Of a DNA stretch of 64,000 nt, positions 24,382-33,002 are shown piece after piece. A program made the translations under genes and the position numbers. The notes beneath the pieces were generated by a model, which was given only the letters and a program-made list of their open reading frames with translations, was not told the origin of the DNA and did not search any database. Numbering within the stretch: position 1 is the first letter of the stretch; every line of letters begins with the position of its first letter. This stretch comes from DSPP01 sp964607165 (GTDB taxonomy: Bacteria > Zixibacteria > MSB-5A5 > DSPP01). The DNA lies in assembly GCA_964607165.1 (NCBI GenBank), contig CAZSIT010000005.1, positions 56,025 through 120,024 of the forward strand. Direction: 5' to 3'.

Positions 24382-25309
24382 CGGCAGATAAAATCGGATT
24401 GGGCACGACGGTTGGCTCGGCCACGGAGGCGGGCGGAGTTCTGAGCGGCAAGGGAGGCAGAGCTTTCAAAATTTCCAGTTCGGCGCCGTAGGCAAAAACC
24501 CGATAGGCGGATTTAAGCAGGCTGGCCAACTGCTGGGCAAAAATGCCCAGAAAGATGGTGGGCAAAGACAAACCTTTTTCTGCAATCAGCAAAACTGCGG
24601 AAAGGAAGAGCTGTCCGCCTAACAGGGTAAAGTATCCGAATACGGTCAGTTTGAAATTATGTTTGAGGTAACGCAGGGCGTTGCGGTAAGCTTCGCTGGG
24701 CTTGCGTTCTTCGGTGACCAAAATCAACTTGGCATAGTCGCCGGTCAGGTTGACCAGCAAAAAAGGCAAGAGTGAGACGCACAAAACCAGAAAGCTCAAA
24801 ACCGTTTGCCCAAAACTGCCCAGCGTCTCCGGCAAAAGGGCGGAAAGACCGGAGTGCAAAAGTAAACCCGCGATAATCGAGACCAAATAAAGCCCATACA
24901 AAATGATTTGCAAGAGAAAAATCGGCTTGAAAAAGCGGGCGGAGTCGGCGAAAAAAGTCCAGGCGGAAACTTTGTACTGCCCGCCGCCGCGCGAATGATT
25001 GAGCGAGGAGATGGCCCCGCCCAAAAAGAAAAGATAGGTTAGAATCACCAAAGGCAGAGCCAGAAAGAAACTGGTGGCCAGAATTTTCAGACTTCCATTA
25101 CGGACGATGAAAAACTCGGCCAACAAGTTCCAGTCGATTTTCTTTAAAAAGTTTCCTGCCTCCGGCATTTGCGAAAGAAAACCAACGAGCGATGCGCCCA
25201 TCGGCAGAACGACCAAGAAGGAAAAAAGCAGCTTGAAAATATAGAAAGCGACTGCCAAAGGGAAGTTGCGCCGTAAAAGCGGAAAGCCGCGAAAAAGGAT
25301 TAAGAGCAT
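24365..25309 (-). CDS. Polytopic membrane protein, unknown
   Basis: 314 residues with about six hydrophobic segments (for example FYIFKLLFSFLVVLPMGASL, FFLALPLVILTYLFFLGG, LQIILYGLYLVSIIAGLLL, VLSFLVLCVSLLPFLLVNL) and a proline-rich soluble tail. A central cytosolic loop has TGDYAKLILVTEERKPSEAYRNA, a pattern seen in uncharacterised DUF4013-like or YihY-like proteins, but no family is assigned. It is one codon away from the M1 peptidase gene and overlaps the PLP-enzyme gene, so it is part of the same operon. Confidence 0.65.
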   Translation of the reverse strand: MLLILFRGFPLLRRNFPLAVAFYIFKLLFSFLVVLPMGASLVGFLSQMPEAGNFLKKIDWNLLAEFFIVRNGSLKILATSFFLALPLVILTYLFFLGGAISSLNHSRGGGQYKVSAWTFFADSARFFKPIFLLQIILYGLYLVSIIAGLLLHSGLSALLPETLGSFGQTVLSFLVLCVSLLPFLLVNLTGDYAKLILVTEERKPSEAYRNALRYLKHNFKLTVFGYFTLLGGQLFLSAVLLIAEKGLSLPTIFLGIFAQQLASLLKSAYRVFAYGAELEILKALPPLPLRTPPASVAEPTVVPNPILSADAEVE

Positions 25310-25310
25310 C

Positions 25311-27131
25311 TTACAAAGCCGTCATCCAGGAAGCGACCGATTCCATTCCGTAAACCATCCGCCAGAGCATCGCCCAGGCGCCGGCGATATTGCCCGACGT
25401 GGTTTTAAAGTTATTGGTAAAGTCCGTTTCCAGAGCAATGCGGCGGTCGGGATTTATTTCCACCGATTGAATTTTGGCGGGGCCGCTTATCTCCCAGCGC
25501 TCGGCTTTCCTATCCGCCAGCCAGGTGGTGTCTTTTTTTATTCCGTTCTCAAAGGTGATGCGCACGCCGACCGGGAAGTTGATGTCGCCGCAGTTGAACA
25601 GGTCGAGCCGGCCTTTGAAAAGCTTGTCACGCACCTTTTCGGTGGCGAAATTACCCACCGCAAAATCGCAGGAAGGCGGCGGGCCGTAAAGCCATTTGGT
25701 CAGAGGATTTAGAATCGAATCCGGCACAAAGTCGGCCGTTAGTTTGAGAAAATCTTTGCCGGTGGGATGGGAAAAATGGTATTTCTCGTAATAAGTTTGC
25801 AGCAAAACATTCATGCGCAGCGGGCCGATGTGCCGCTCAATAGTGGTGAGCCAGAGATCGGTTTTGGAATAAACGTTGGCAAAGTAGCGGCGCAGGGTCA
25901 CAAATTCCCAGGATGGGGATGTCAAAGAGTCGAATACCCCCCAACGGCGAAAGGCGGTGGAGTATTGCGAGGCCGGGGAAAGGTCAACCCCCAGGCGTCC
26001 GAGGAAAGTGGGATGAGCTTGATTAAAACGTTCGGAAATTTGGGCCGTGGTATAGGTGGTAAAGCCTTCGTCCAGCCAGGGTTCGATAAATTGATTGGTG
26101 GCGACCAGCTGATACCACCACTGATGGACGGTTTCGTGGATTATGATTTCGCGCAAGAGCAGGTTGCGCAGGCCGGGAATCGGCGGAGCTTCGAGGGTCA
26201 CCAGCATCGGGAACTCCATTCCGTTCCCTGTTCCCACGGGAGTTTCCGCCAGGACCAGTTTTTTGTAGGGATAGGGGCCGTAGGTGCGGCCGCAGTAGCT
26301 TAAAGTCGATTCGGCGACCGCGAAAATTTCATCCAGCAATTCGTTATCAACGGCACGTCCAAAATAAGTGATGTAAGTGTTTTGAAAAATACGGGAATAA
26401 CTTTTGAGCTTGGGGCCGGCGACGGCGGCAAAATCGACCACCATCTGGGCTTTGAAAAATACCGTTTTTTTATTTCCCTTGACCGAATCGGCAATCGGAT
26501 AGCCGGTGGCTTCAATGTTAAATTCTTTGGGAAGGGTTATGGCGACGTTGTAATCGGCAAAGTCGGAAAAAAATTCGGAGGTGTAATGGAAAGGATAGGC
26601 GGCGAAATTTCCGTCCGGTTGCAGCACCGCCAGAATGGGGTACCACTGGGCGAAAATGAAGACTCCCTCTTTGGTCCAGCCAATGCGCTCCACCGGCCGG
26701 GGAAAGTGGGTTTTGAATTTTAGTTGAACCGATGCCGTTTGGCCGGAAGGGAGCGGGGTTTTGAGCGGGACGGTAAAAATGGTTTCATCCAATTTAGCGC
26801 CGGAAGTCAAATCGGCTCCCTGGGCATCGGTCACTTTCTCCACCGCCAAAAAACCGGAGTCCAAAAGTGCTTTTCCACTTTGGGAAAGGCCGGCTTTTTC
26901 GCGCTGAAAAGTAGTGTTGGAATTACGAAAAGCATTCGGGTAGAGATTAAAGACCAGCTTGTCCAAACTCTGGCTGGTACGATTTTCGAGACGGACGATA
27001 CAGGTCCCGGAAAATTCTTTTTTGGTTGTGTCGAGTTCCCCTTGAATGGTATAGCTTAAAAAGGGTTTAGGCAGGCTTTGGCCAAAAGAGAGGGAGGGGA
27101 AAAGGAGCAGAGCCAAGCAGAGTCTTTTCAT
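25311..27131 (-). CDS. M1-family zinc metallopeptidase, secreted
   Basis: 606 residues from ATG 27131, which gives a clean signal peptide MKRLCLALLLFPSLSFGQ; an in-frame ATG at 27170 adds 13 residues. The gluzincin site is HETVHQWW with the third ligand in WLDEGFTTY, and GNGMEFPML takes the place of the GxMEN exopeptidase motif. An N-terminal beta-sandwich precedes the catalytic domain. The family trims peptides from the N-terminus; the location is inferred to be periplasm or outer surface. It lies between the FAH gene and a membrane protein. Confidence 0.88.
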   Translation of the reverse strand: MKRLCLALLLFPSLSFGQSLPKPFLSYTIQGELDTTKKEFSGTCIVRLENRTSQSLDKLVFNLYPNAFRNSNTTFQREKAGLSQSGKALLDSGFLAVEKVTDAQGADLTSGAKLDETIFTVPLKTPLPSGQTASVQLKFKTHFPRPVERIGWTKEGVFIFAQWYPILAVLQPDGNFAAYPFHYTSEFFSDFADYNVAITLPKEFNIEATGYPIADSVKGNKKTVFFKAQMVVDFAAVAGPKLKSYSRIFQNTYITYFGRAVDNELLDEIFAVAESTLSYCGRTYGPYPYKKLVLAETPVGTGNGMEFPMLVTLEAPPIPGLRNLLLREIIIHETVHQWWYQLVATNQFIEPWLDEGFTTYTTAQISERFNQAHPTFLGRLGVDLSPASQYSTAFRRWGVFDSLTSPSWEFVTLRRYFANVYSKTDLWLTTIERHIGPLRMNVLLQTYYEKYHFSHPTGKDFLKLTADFVPDSILNPLTKWLYGPPPSCDFAVGNFATEKVRDKLFKGRLDLFNCGDINFPVGVRITFENGIKKDTTWLADRKAERWEISGPAKIQSVEINPDRRIALETDFTNNFKTTSGNIAGAWAMLWRMVYGMESVASWMTAL

Positions 27132-27173
27132 CGCCGGGCGGAAGATATAGCAAGTCATCCGGTTTGCCAACGA

Positions 27174-27941
27174 TTAAGCGGCGATTACGCGATTTTTTAA
27201 CAGGCCGATTTTTTCGATTTCAATTTCGATTAAATCTTCCGGCAAAAGCGGGCCGACGCCGGCGGGGGTGCCGGTGGAAATCAGGTCTCCGGGATAGAGT
27301 GTCATAAAGCCGGAAATAAAGCTGACTAATTCGGAGGGGCTCCAAATCATTTTGTCCGTGGCGGAGTCCTGTTTGACAAAACCATTCTGGCGGGTGACGA
27401 TTTTCAGGCCGTTTGGCTCCACGTCGGTTACAATCCAGGGGCCGACCGGACAGAAGGTATCGAACGACTTGGCGCGGCTCCACTGGACATCCTTTTTTTG
27501 CAGGTTTCGAGCGGTAACGTCGTTTAAGCAGGTGTAGCCAAAAATGTAGTTGGGCGCTTCTTCTTTGAAGACTTTTTTGGCTTTTTTCCCGATAACCAGC
27601 GCCAGCTCCCCTTCGAAATGCACCTCTACGCCGGTGCCGGGATGAATGATGGACTCCTCCGGCCCTATTAGGGCGGAGGGGGCTTTGAGCGCTATCACCG
27701 GTTCGTCGAATTCTTTGGTGGCGGAAGCAGACTCTTTGATATGCTCTTTGTAATTCAGTCCGGTCAGGATGATTTTGGAAGGAGCCGCCGGACAGAGCAG
27801 TTTCATTTCCTGTTTGGGAAACTTACGGCCAGACAGCTCTAAAGAAAGCCAGGGAGCCTTCTCCAGTTCCAAAATAGTTTTGTCTTCCAAAAGCCCGTAG
27901 GCTCTGGTTCCATCCTTGTCAAAAGCTACAAAAAGTCCCAT
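27174..27941 (-). CDS. Fumarylacetoacetate hydrolase (FAH) family protein
   Basis: 255 residues. The FAH C-terminal fold carries the metal Glu pair and Asp: VEVHFEGELALVIGKKAK and GYTCLNDVTARNLQKKDVQW, with GPWIVTD and STGTPAGVGPL near the end. Members are hydrolases, isomerases or oxaloacetate decarboxylases acting on 2-oxo acids. It has a short N-terminal domain typical of the YcgM/FAHD1 type. It directly abuts the histone-deacetylase-like gene (0 nt). Confidence 0.9.
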   Translation of the reverse strand: MGLFVAFDKDGTRAYGLLEDKTILELEKAPWLSLELSGRKFPKQEMKLLCPAAPSKIILTGLNYKEHIKESASATKEFDEPVIALKAPSALIGPEESIIHPGTGVEVHFEGELALVIGKKAKKVFKEEAPNYIFGYTCLNDVTARNLQKKDVQWSRAKSFDTFCPVGPWIVTDVEPNGLKIVTRQNGFVKQDSATDKMIWSPSELVSFISGFMTLYPGDLISTGTPAGVGPLLPEDLIEIEIEKIGLLKNRVIAA

Positions 27942-28889
27942 TTAATCTTCGCTCAAAACTTTCAGGTGCAGTATAACCGAATCGGCCAAAGCTTTCAAAT
28001 CGTATCCCCCTTCCAGCACCGACACCAAGCGTCCCCCACATTCTTTTTCGGCAAATTCTTTGACAACCTGCGTAGCTTCTTCAAATCCTTTTTCGGTTAC
28101 GTTCAATCCGGTCAAGGGGTCGGCTCGATGAGCGTCAAAGCCGGCGGATATTAAAATAAATTGGGGTTTGAAATCTTCGGCGGCGGGGAGCAGCTTTTCT
28201 TTGATGGCCTTGAGAAATTCCTGGCCGCCGCTGCCGGCGGCCAAGGTGGCGTTCAGGGTAAATCCCTTCCCGGCACCTGTCCCTGTTTCCGAAGCCGCTC
28301 CCGTGCCGGGGTAAAAGGGATACTGATGCAGGCTGAAGTAGAAAACTTTCGGGTCGGAATAGAAGATATGCTGGGTGCCGTTGCCGTGATGGGCGTCCCA
28401 GTCAACAATTAGAATGCGCTCGTAACCGTATACTTCAATAAGATGAGCGGCGGCTACGCCGACGTTGTTCAGAAAGCAGAATCCCATTGCGCGGTCGCGC
28501 AGGGCGTGATGCCCCGGCGGGCGGATGGCGCAAAAGGCATTTTTCAGTTTTCCTTTGTGTACTTCTTCGACAGCCTGGATAACCGCGCCGGCGGCTAAAC
28601 GGGCAATGTCCCAGCTTTTGCCGCAACCTGTGGTGTCGGGGTCGAGCGCAAAAAAATCCTTCTTCCGGGTTTGTGCCAGAAATTCCAAGTAGTTTATGGC
28701 GTGCACGCGGGAAAGATGTTCCAACGAGGCCGGAGCAAACGAAAATTGTTTTTGTAGGGGCAAGGCATGCCTTGCCCTTTCCTCCATTTCTATCGCTTTT
28801 GTAATGGCTATCAGCCGCTGGCTCCGTTCCGGGTGCCCCGGGCCGGTGTCGTGCAGCAAAAAATCGGGATGATAAAAAAATCCGGTCAT
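27942..28889 (-). CDS. Histone deacetylase-like amidohydrolase with REP-coded insert
   Basis: 315 residues, arginase/deacetylase fold. RPPGHHAL and DWDAHHGNGTQHIF hold the catalytic histidines and a zinc Asp; SAGFDAHRADPLTGL gives the remaining Asp and the specificity loop; EGGYDL ends it. It likely deacetylates small amides or polyamines, as AcuC/AphA-like enzymes do. Residues 38-47 (RARHALPLQK) are coded by a complete GTAGGGGC repeat at 28754-28777 and resemble RARHASPLQK in the RAYT, so a REP element has become coding sequence in the loop between helix 1 and the first core strand. Confidence 0.92.
   Translation of the reverse strand: MTGFFYHPDFLLHDTGPGHPERSQRLIAITKAIEMEERARHALPLQKQFSFAPASLEHLSRVHAINYLEFLAQTRKKDFFALDPDTTGCGKSWDIARLAAGAVIQAVEEVHKGKLKNAFCAIRPPGHHALRDRAMGFCFLNNVGVAAAHLIEVYGYERILIVDWDAHHGNGTQHIFYSDPKVFYFSLHQYPFYPGTGAASETGTGAGKGFTLNATLAAGSGGQEFLKAIKEKLLPAAEDFKPQFILISAGFDAHRADPLTGLNVTEKGFEEATQVVKEFAEKECGGRLVSVLEGGYDLKALADSVILHLKVLSED
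28754..28777. repeat. GTAGGGGC-type REP inside a coding region
   Basis: GTAGGGGC, arm AAGGCATGCCTT, then GCCC: the canonical element of 24 nt, perfectly palindromic in its core. It lies in frame within the histone-deacetylase-like gene and is read from the opposite strand as RARHALPL. Confidence 0.9.
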
Positions 28890-28890
28890 C

Positions 28891-30294
28891 TCAAACGGCG
28901 GATAATCCCGCCACCTTTTTCTTTTTCCAGCCGCCGCGCGAAAACCAAAAAAGCGTGACCGCGCCTCGTACCACAGTCGTTAAGGTCAAAGCCCACCAGA
29001 TGCCCGGCACCCCCAAGTTTAGCGTTCGAGCAAAAAGATAGGCCAAGGGGATGCGGGCCACCGAGCCGGAGACGGAAATTAGCATCGCCGGCAAGGTATT
29101 TCCAGAGCCCGCAAAAGCGCCTTCCAGAACGATTTCAAACCCCATAAAGACCTGGGAGATGGCAATGATGCGCAAATAAGCTACGGCGGCATCGATAACC
29201 GCTCCGTCGGAGCTGAAGATGCGCACAATCGGGTTGGCCAGAATTAGGAAAAACAGAGACAAACTTCCGGTAACCGCCGAGGCATAGGAAAGAGTTTTAT
29301 AAGCCGCCTTCTCGGCTCCCTTCGGGTCTTTGGCGCCAAGATACTGTCCTACCAACGTGGCGGCGGCGACCGAAAAAGCAAAGCAGGTCAGAAAGGAAAC
29401 CGCTTCGATGCGGTTGCCGAAACCGAGGGCGGCCAAAGCAAAAACTCCAAAGGAAGAGGCCAATTTGTCCAAAAAGAGATAAACCACTGTAAAAGAGATT
29501 CCGGAAATGGAAACCGGCAGGCCGATTTTGGTTATTTCGCCGATAATGCGGTAGTCCGGTTTGACCCGAACGGACAACGAGGGAGCAAACGGCGGGCGTT
29601 TTTTTTTGATTATGAGAAAAAAAGTCAAGAGTTCGGCGGTGTAGGCAATTCCGGTGGAAAGCCCGGCGCCGGCCATTTCCAAACGGGGGAAGGGGCCCAG
29701 GCCAAAAATCAGAAACGGATTTAAAACGATGTTGAAAACGAGAGCGGAGCCGGTCACCATCATCGGCGTTCGCGTATCGCCGGAGGCGCGGAAGATGGAA
29801 GCAGTGGTTTCCGCTCCAAAAAGAAAGGGAAGGAAAACCGAGAGCGCCGACAGATAGCGGTATCCCAGAGTGGCCACTTCCGGCGCGTTGCCCATCCATT
29901 CGAAAAACTGTTTTCCAAAAACGATTCCCCCCGTTCCGACCAACAGGCCGAAGCCAAGCGCGAAGAGTAATGCCTGGGTGGCATAGTGGCGGGCCAGCTC
30001 CACTTTTTGGGCTCCCAAACAGCGCGAGACGGTGGCGATGACGCCGGAAGTGACGATATTTAATAGGGAGAAGGCGAGCCAGAAGATGAACATGGAAGAA
30101 ACCACGCCGGCCACCGGCTGGGTGCCTAATTTTGCGACCCAGAAAAGGTTGGCGACGGTATTGGCGGTCTCGAAGAGCATAACCGTGCAGGCCGGCCAGA
30201 AAAGCCGCCAGATCTGGCGCGAAAGCGGCCCGCTCAAAACGGAGCTTTCGGCTACGGTCAGCGTTGGAGAAGTTTCGGGCGGGAGAGCGGTCAT
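28891..30294 (-). CDS. MATE-family multidrug/Na+ efflux transporter
   Basis: 467 residues with 12 hydrophobic segments in two halves. The first half has the family stretch TVANLFWVAKLGTQPVAGV, the second FGNRIEAVSFLTCFAFSVAAATLVGQYLGA, both characteristic of MATE (NorM/DinF) proteins that swap Na+ or H+ for cationic drugs. It is the first gene of the minus-strand operon ending at 22516, 1 nt before the deacetylase-like gene. Confidence 0.93.
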   Translation of the reverse strand: MTALPPETSPTLTVAESSVLSGPLSRQIWRLFWPACTVMLFETANTVANLFWVAKLGTQPVAGVVSSMFIFWLAFSLLNIVTSGVIATVSRCLGAQKVELARHYATQALLFALGFGLLVGTGGIVFGKQFFEWMGNAPEVATLGYRYLSALSVFLPFLFGAETTASIFRASGDTRTPMMVTGSALVFNIVLNPFLIFGLGPFPRLEMAGAGLSTGIAYTAELLTFFLIIKKKRPPFAPSLSVRVKPDYRIIGEITKIGLPVSISGISFTVVYLFLDKLASSFGVFALAALGFGNRIEAVSFLTCFAFSVAAATLVGQYLGAKDPKGAEKAAYKTLSYASAVTGSLSLFFLILANPIVRIFSSDGAVIDAAVAYLRIIAISQVFMGFEIVLEGAFAGSGNTLPAMLISVSGSVARIPLAYLFARTLNLGVPGIWWALTLTTVVRGAVTLFWFSRGGWKKKKVAGLSAV

Positions 30295-30342
30295 AATTCG
30301 TTTGCCTTTTGTTTTTGGATATTTATTTTGGCAAAGCAGGCT

Positions 30343-30371
30343 AAAATAGAGCCTAAGAAATTTTTTGGCAA
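30343..30371 (-). promoter_or_regulatory. Promoter of the MATE operon
   Basis: On the minus strand: TTGCCA (30371-30366), a 17-nt spacer, TATTTT (30348-30343), about 50 nt before the MATE start. The kinase gene diverges from the other side of the same short gap. Confidence 0.5.
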
Positions 30372-30380
30372 TTCCTTTCT

Positions 30381-32069
30381 ATGACGCCGGAGAACAAAAC
30401 AAAAGTTAAAATAGAGTGGCGGGACCTTGCCAGCCCGTACCGCTTGCTTGAGCTGGTCGGTTCGGGCGGAATGGCCAACGTCTATCGCGCCGTTCAGGTT
30501 TCCCTGGACCGGGAAGTCGCCATCAAGCGCTTGCATCCCTACTTGATGCAGAACCAGCCGTTTCTGGCCCGTTTCCAGAAGGAAGCCAAAGCGGCCGCTT
30601 CTCTGCGCCATGCGAATCTGGTTTCGGTCATCGATTACGGCTTGGATGATGAGGGATATTACATCGTTATGGAATACGTGCGGGGCAAATCCTTGCGCGA
30701 ACTTTTGGACGCTTCCTGTCTGCCTTTGGAAGCGGCTCTGGCAATTGCCTCCAAGGTTGCCCTGGGTTTGGATTTCTGCCACAGAGCAGGAGTGGTCCAC
30801 CGGGACGTTAAACCGGGGAATATCCTTTTATCCGAAGAAGGAGAAGTAAAGCTGACCGATTTTGGCATCGCCAAAGGGGAGGACAGCTCCATCACCGTCA
30901 CCGGCACAACCTTGGGATCTCCGGCCTATATGGCTCCCGAGCAGCTGCGCAGTATGGAAGTGGATGGGCGGGCGGATATTTTTTCTTTGGGCATCGTTCT
31001 GTATGAAATGCTTTCCGGCCGGAAGCCTTTTGACGGGGAAAATTACTCCGCCGTCATCACCTCCATTTTGACTTCCCGGGCCCGGCCGCTTTGCGAAATT
31101 TCAACTTTAATCCCGGTGCGCCTCTCGCTTTTGGTGGCGCAAATGCTGGAAAAAGACCCGGATCAACGAATTGCCACAATGAGCGAAGTTACAGAAAAGT
31201 TAGACGAGCAGCTCCGTTACTACGGCATACAGCAGAAACGGGAGCTTTTGAAAAATTTTCTGGCTTCGCCTTCACAATTTCTGCACGAAGCCCAGGCCCA
31301 GCGGGTGAAACGCCATCTGGATTCCGGCATCTATTACTTTTATTTGGGGCAGGGCAAGATCGCCGAGGCGAAGCGGGAGTTTTTGGAAGCTTTGCGCTGG
31401 GACAAAGGGAATTCGGACGCCCGGCAGTATCTGGCGCGTTTGTCGGCGGAGCCGACCGGGCCGGTGGAAGCCGGGTTGGCTTTGCAGGAAGCGTTGAACA
31501 AGCGCCTTTTACCGTACGGACTGGTCTTGATTTTTGTTATCGGGATATTTCTATATTTCGGTTTCGGCATCCTGGAAACGGCCACTCATCAGCTAACTTT
31601 TGACCAAATGTTTAAAAAACAGAAGGCCCGGCAGGAACTGAAAGAACCGGAAAGCCTGCCCCATACAGCCCCGTCCGCATCCAAGAGCTTAACGGATAGA
31701 GGTTTTTCTCCTGCAAAAACGGAAGGCACTTTACCCGCTTTGACCGCCAATCAGGAAAAGAGTGAAGTGATTCCCCCGGCTTCCCCCGCTCCTGTTCCTG
31801 CCACCTGGATTCAAATCGGCGACATCGCGCACGGGGAGGAAGCCTATCTGGTCGTTTCTGCCAAGCGGGCGGCCTATATCCGCGTGGACGGTTTTGCGCA
31901 GGGGAAAGTGCCCCCGCCGCGAGCGTTTAAGCTGGCGGCCGGCAAACATGAAATTGAGTATCATTATCCCGGTTTTAAAACCAAAAGCAAAAGCGTCCGT
32001 CTGGACGCCGGCGACTCCAAGCTGGTGAACGAAGATTTGCGCCGCGAAAGAAAATCCAATGGGAACTGA
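30381..32069 (+). CDS. Transmembrane Ser/Thr protein kinase with PEGA-like domain
   Basis: 562 residues. A PknB-type kinase domain (about 20-285) is complete: VGSGGMANVYRA, VAIKR with Lys49, Glu68, HRDVKPGN at 140-147, DFG at 160-162 and APE at 185-187. A TPR-like helix pair follows (about 305-350), then a single membrane helix LLPYGLVLIFVIGIFLYFGF (about 374-393), a Pro/Ser-rich linker and an extracytoplasmic PEGA-like module (VRVDGFAQGK...GKHEIEYHYPGF). It probably senses envelope signals. It overlaps the EamA gene by 11 nt; targets unknown. Confidence 0.93.
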   Translation: MTPENKTKVKIEWRDLASPYRLLELVGSGGMANVYRAVQVSLDREVAIKRLHPYLMQNQPFLARFQKEAKAAASLRHANLVSVIDYGLDDEGYYIVMEYVRGKSLRELLDASCLPLEAALAIASKVALGLDFCHRAGVVHRDVKPGNILLSEEGEVKLTDFGIAKGEDSSITVTGTTLGSPAYMAPEQLRSMEVDGRADIFSLGIVLYEMLSGRKPFDGENYSAVITSILTSRARPLCEISTLIPVRLSLLVAQMLEKDPDQRIATMSEVTEKLDEQLRYYGIQQKRELLKNFLASPSQFLHEAQAQRVKRHLDSGIYYFYLGQGKIAEAKREFLEALRWDKGNSDARQYLARLSAEPTGPVEAGLALQEALNKRLLPYGLVLIFVIGIFLYFGFGILETATHQLTFDQMFKKQKARQELKEPESLPHTAPSASKSLTDRGFSPAKTEGTLPALTANQEKSEVIPPASPAPVPATWIQIGDIAHGEEAYLVVSAKRAAYIRVDGFAQGKVPPPRAFKLAAGKHEIEYHYPGFKTKSKSVRLDAGDSKLVNEDLRRERKSNGN

Positions 32070-33002
32070 AGTTCCCTTCAACCCTTTTCAATCGGCCAGC
32101 CCTATTAATGAGTCGGAAAAGGTTTCGGCCAAGAATCTTTCCGGCGAGCAGCAAAAGCGGATTCGGGCCGATTTAGTACTGGTTTTGATCACTTTAATTT
32201 GGGGTTCCACCTTTACGGTAGTGAAAGGGGCGATGAATGACGTTTCCCCATTTTTATTTAACGCGATTCGTTTTTTCATAGCCGGAGCGCTGTTCACTGC
32301 TTTCTTCTACAGGAAAATTTTTCCGCTGGATTTTCTCTCCTTCCGGGCCGGCATTGCCGTCGGCCTCTGTCTTTTTTTAGGCTTTGCCTTTCAGACCTAC
32401 GGCCTGGTTTACACCTCCGCTTCCCGTTCCGCTTTTTTGACCAGTTTGCTGGTGCTCTGGGTTCCGTTTATTTCAATATTTGTCGAAAGAGAACGCCCCG
32501 GAGCTTCGCAGTGGGTTGCGATTGGAGTGGCGTTAGCGGGGATGTGGTTTTTAAACCGCCCCCAAACGGGCCAGCTTAACCGCGGCGACTGGCTCACCTT
32601 TGCCTGCGCTTTTTTTTTGCCCTGCAGGTTGTTTTCTTAAGCTATTTTGCGCGACGTTATTCGGCTGAAAAACTAACCTTCCTCCAGTTTTTCACCTGCC
32701 TTTCTCTCTCCCTTCCCGGCGCTTTTTTGTTCGAGCCTTTGCACCTTTCGCTTACCGGCCGGTTAGTGAACTCCGTCTTAATCACCTCCATTCTGGCGAC
32801 CGCCGTTACCTTCTATTTGCAGAGCCGTTTTCAAAAGGACACCAGCTCCACCCGGGCCGGGCTTATTTACGCCCTGGAGCCGGTTTTTGCCGTTATTTTT
32901 GCCTATCTTATCAGCCATGAAGTTTTAAGCGGACAGGAAATGATTGGCGGAGTTTTGATGTTAGTGGCAATCTTGATTGCGGAATTGGGAAAAACGAGAT
33001 GA
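32059..33002 (+). pseudogene. EamA/DMT-family transporter, frameshifted
   Basis: The frame starting at ATG 32059 codes for DMT helices (LVLVLITLIWGSTFTVVKG...) until the run of nine T at 32610-32618, then hits a stop at 32638. The +1 frame continues from that spot with ALQVVFLSYFARRYSAEKL..., giving the rest of a normal ten-helix EamA protein to TGA 33000. One missing T explains it. Either a base-call or assembly error in a homopolymer, a true inactivation, or slippage. Intact, it would be about 314 residues with two EamA repeats, exporting a metabolite. Overlaps the kinase and the AlaX-like genes. Confidence 0.85.

Noticed and set aside
32600..32640. Programmed frameshift in the EamA transporter
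   Set aside because: Only a T run is seen, without a stimulatory hairpin or upstream ribosome site; a missing base is simpler.
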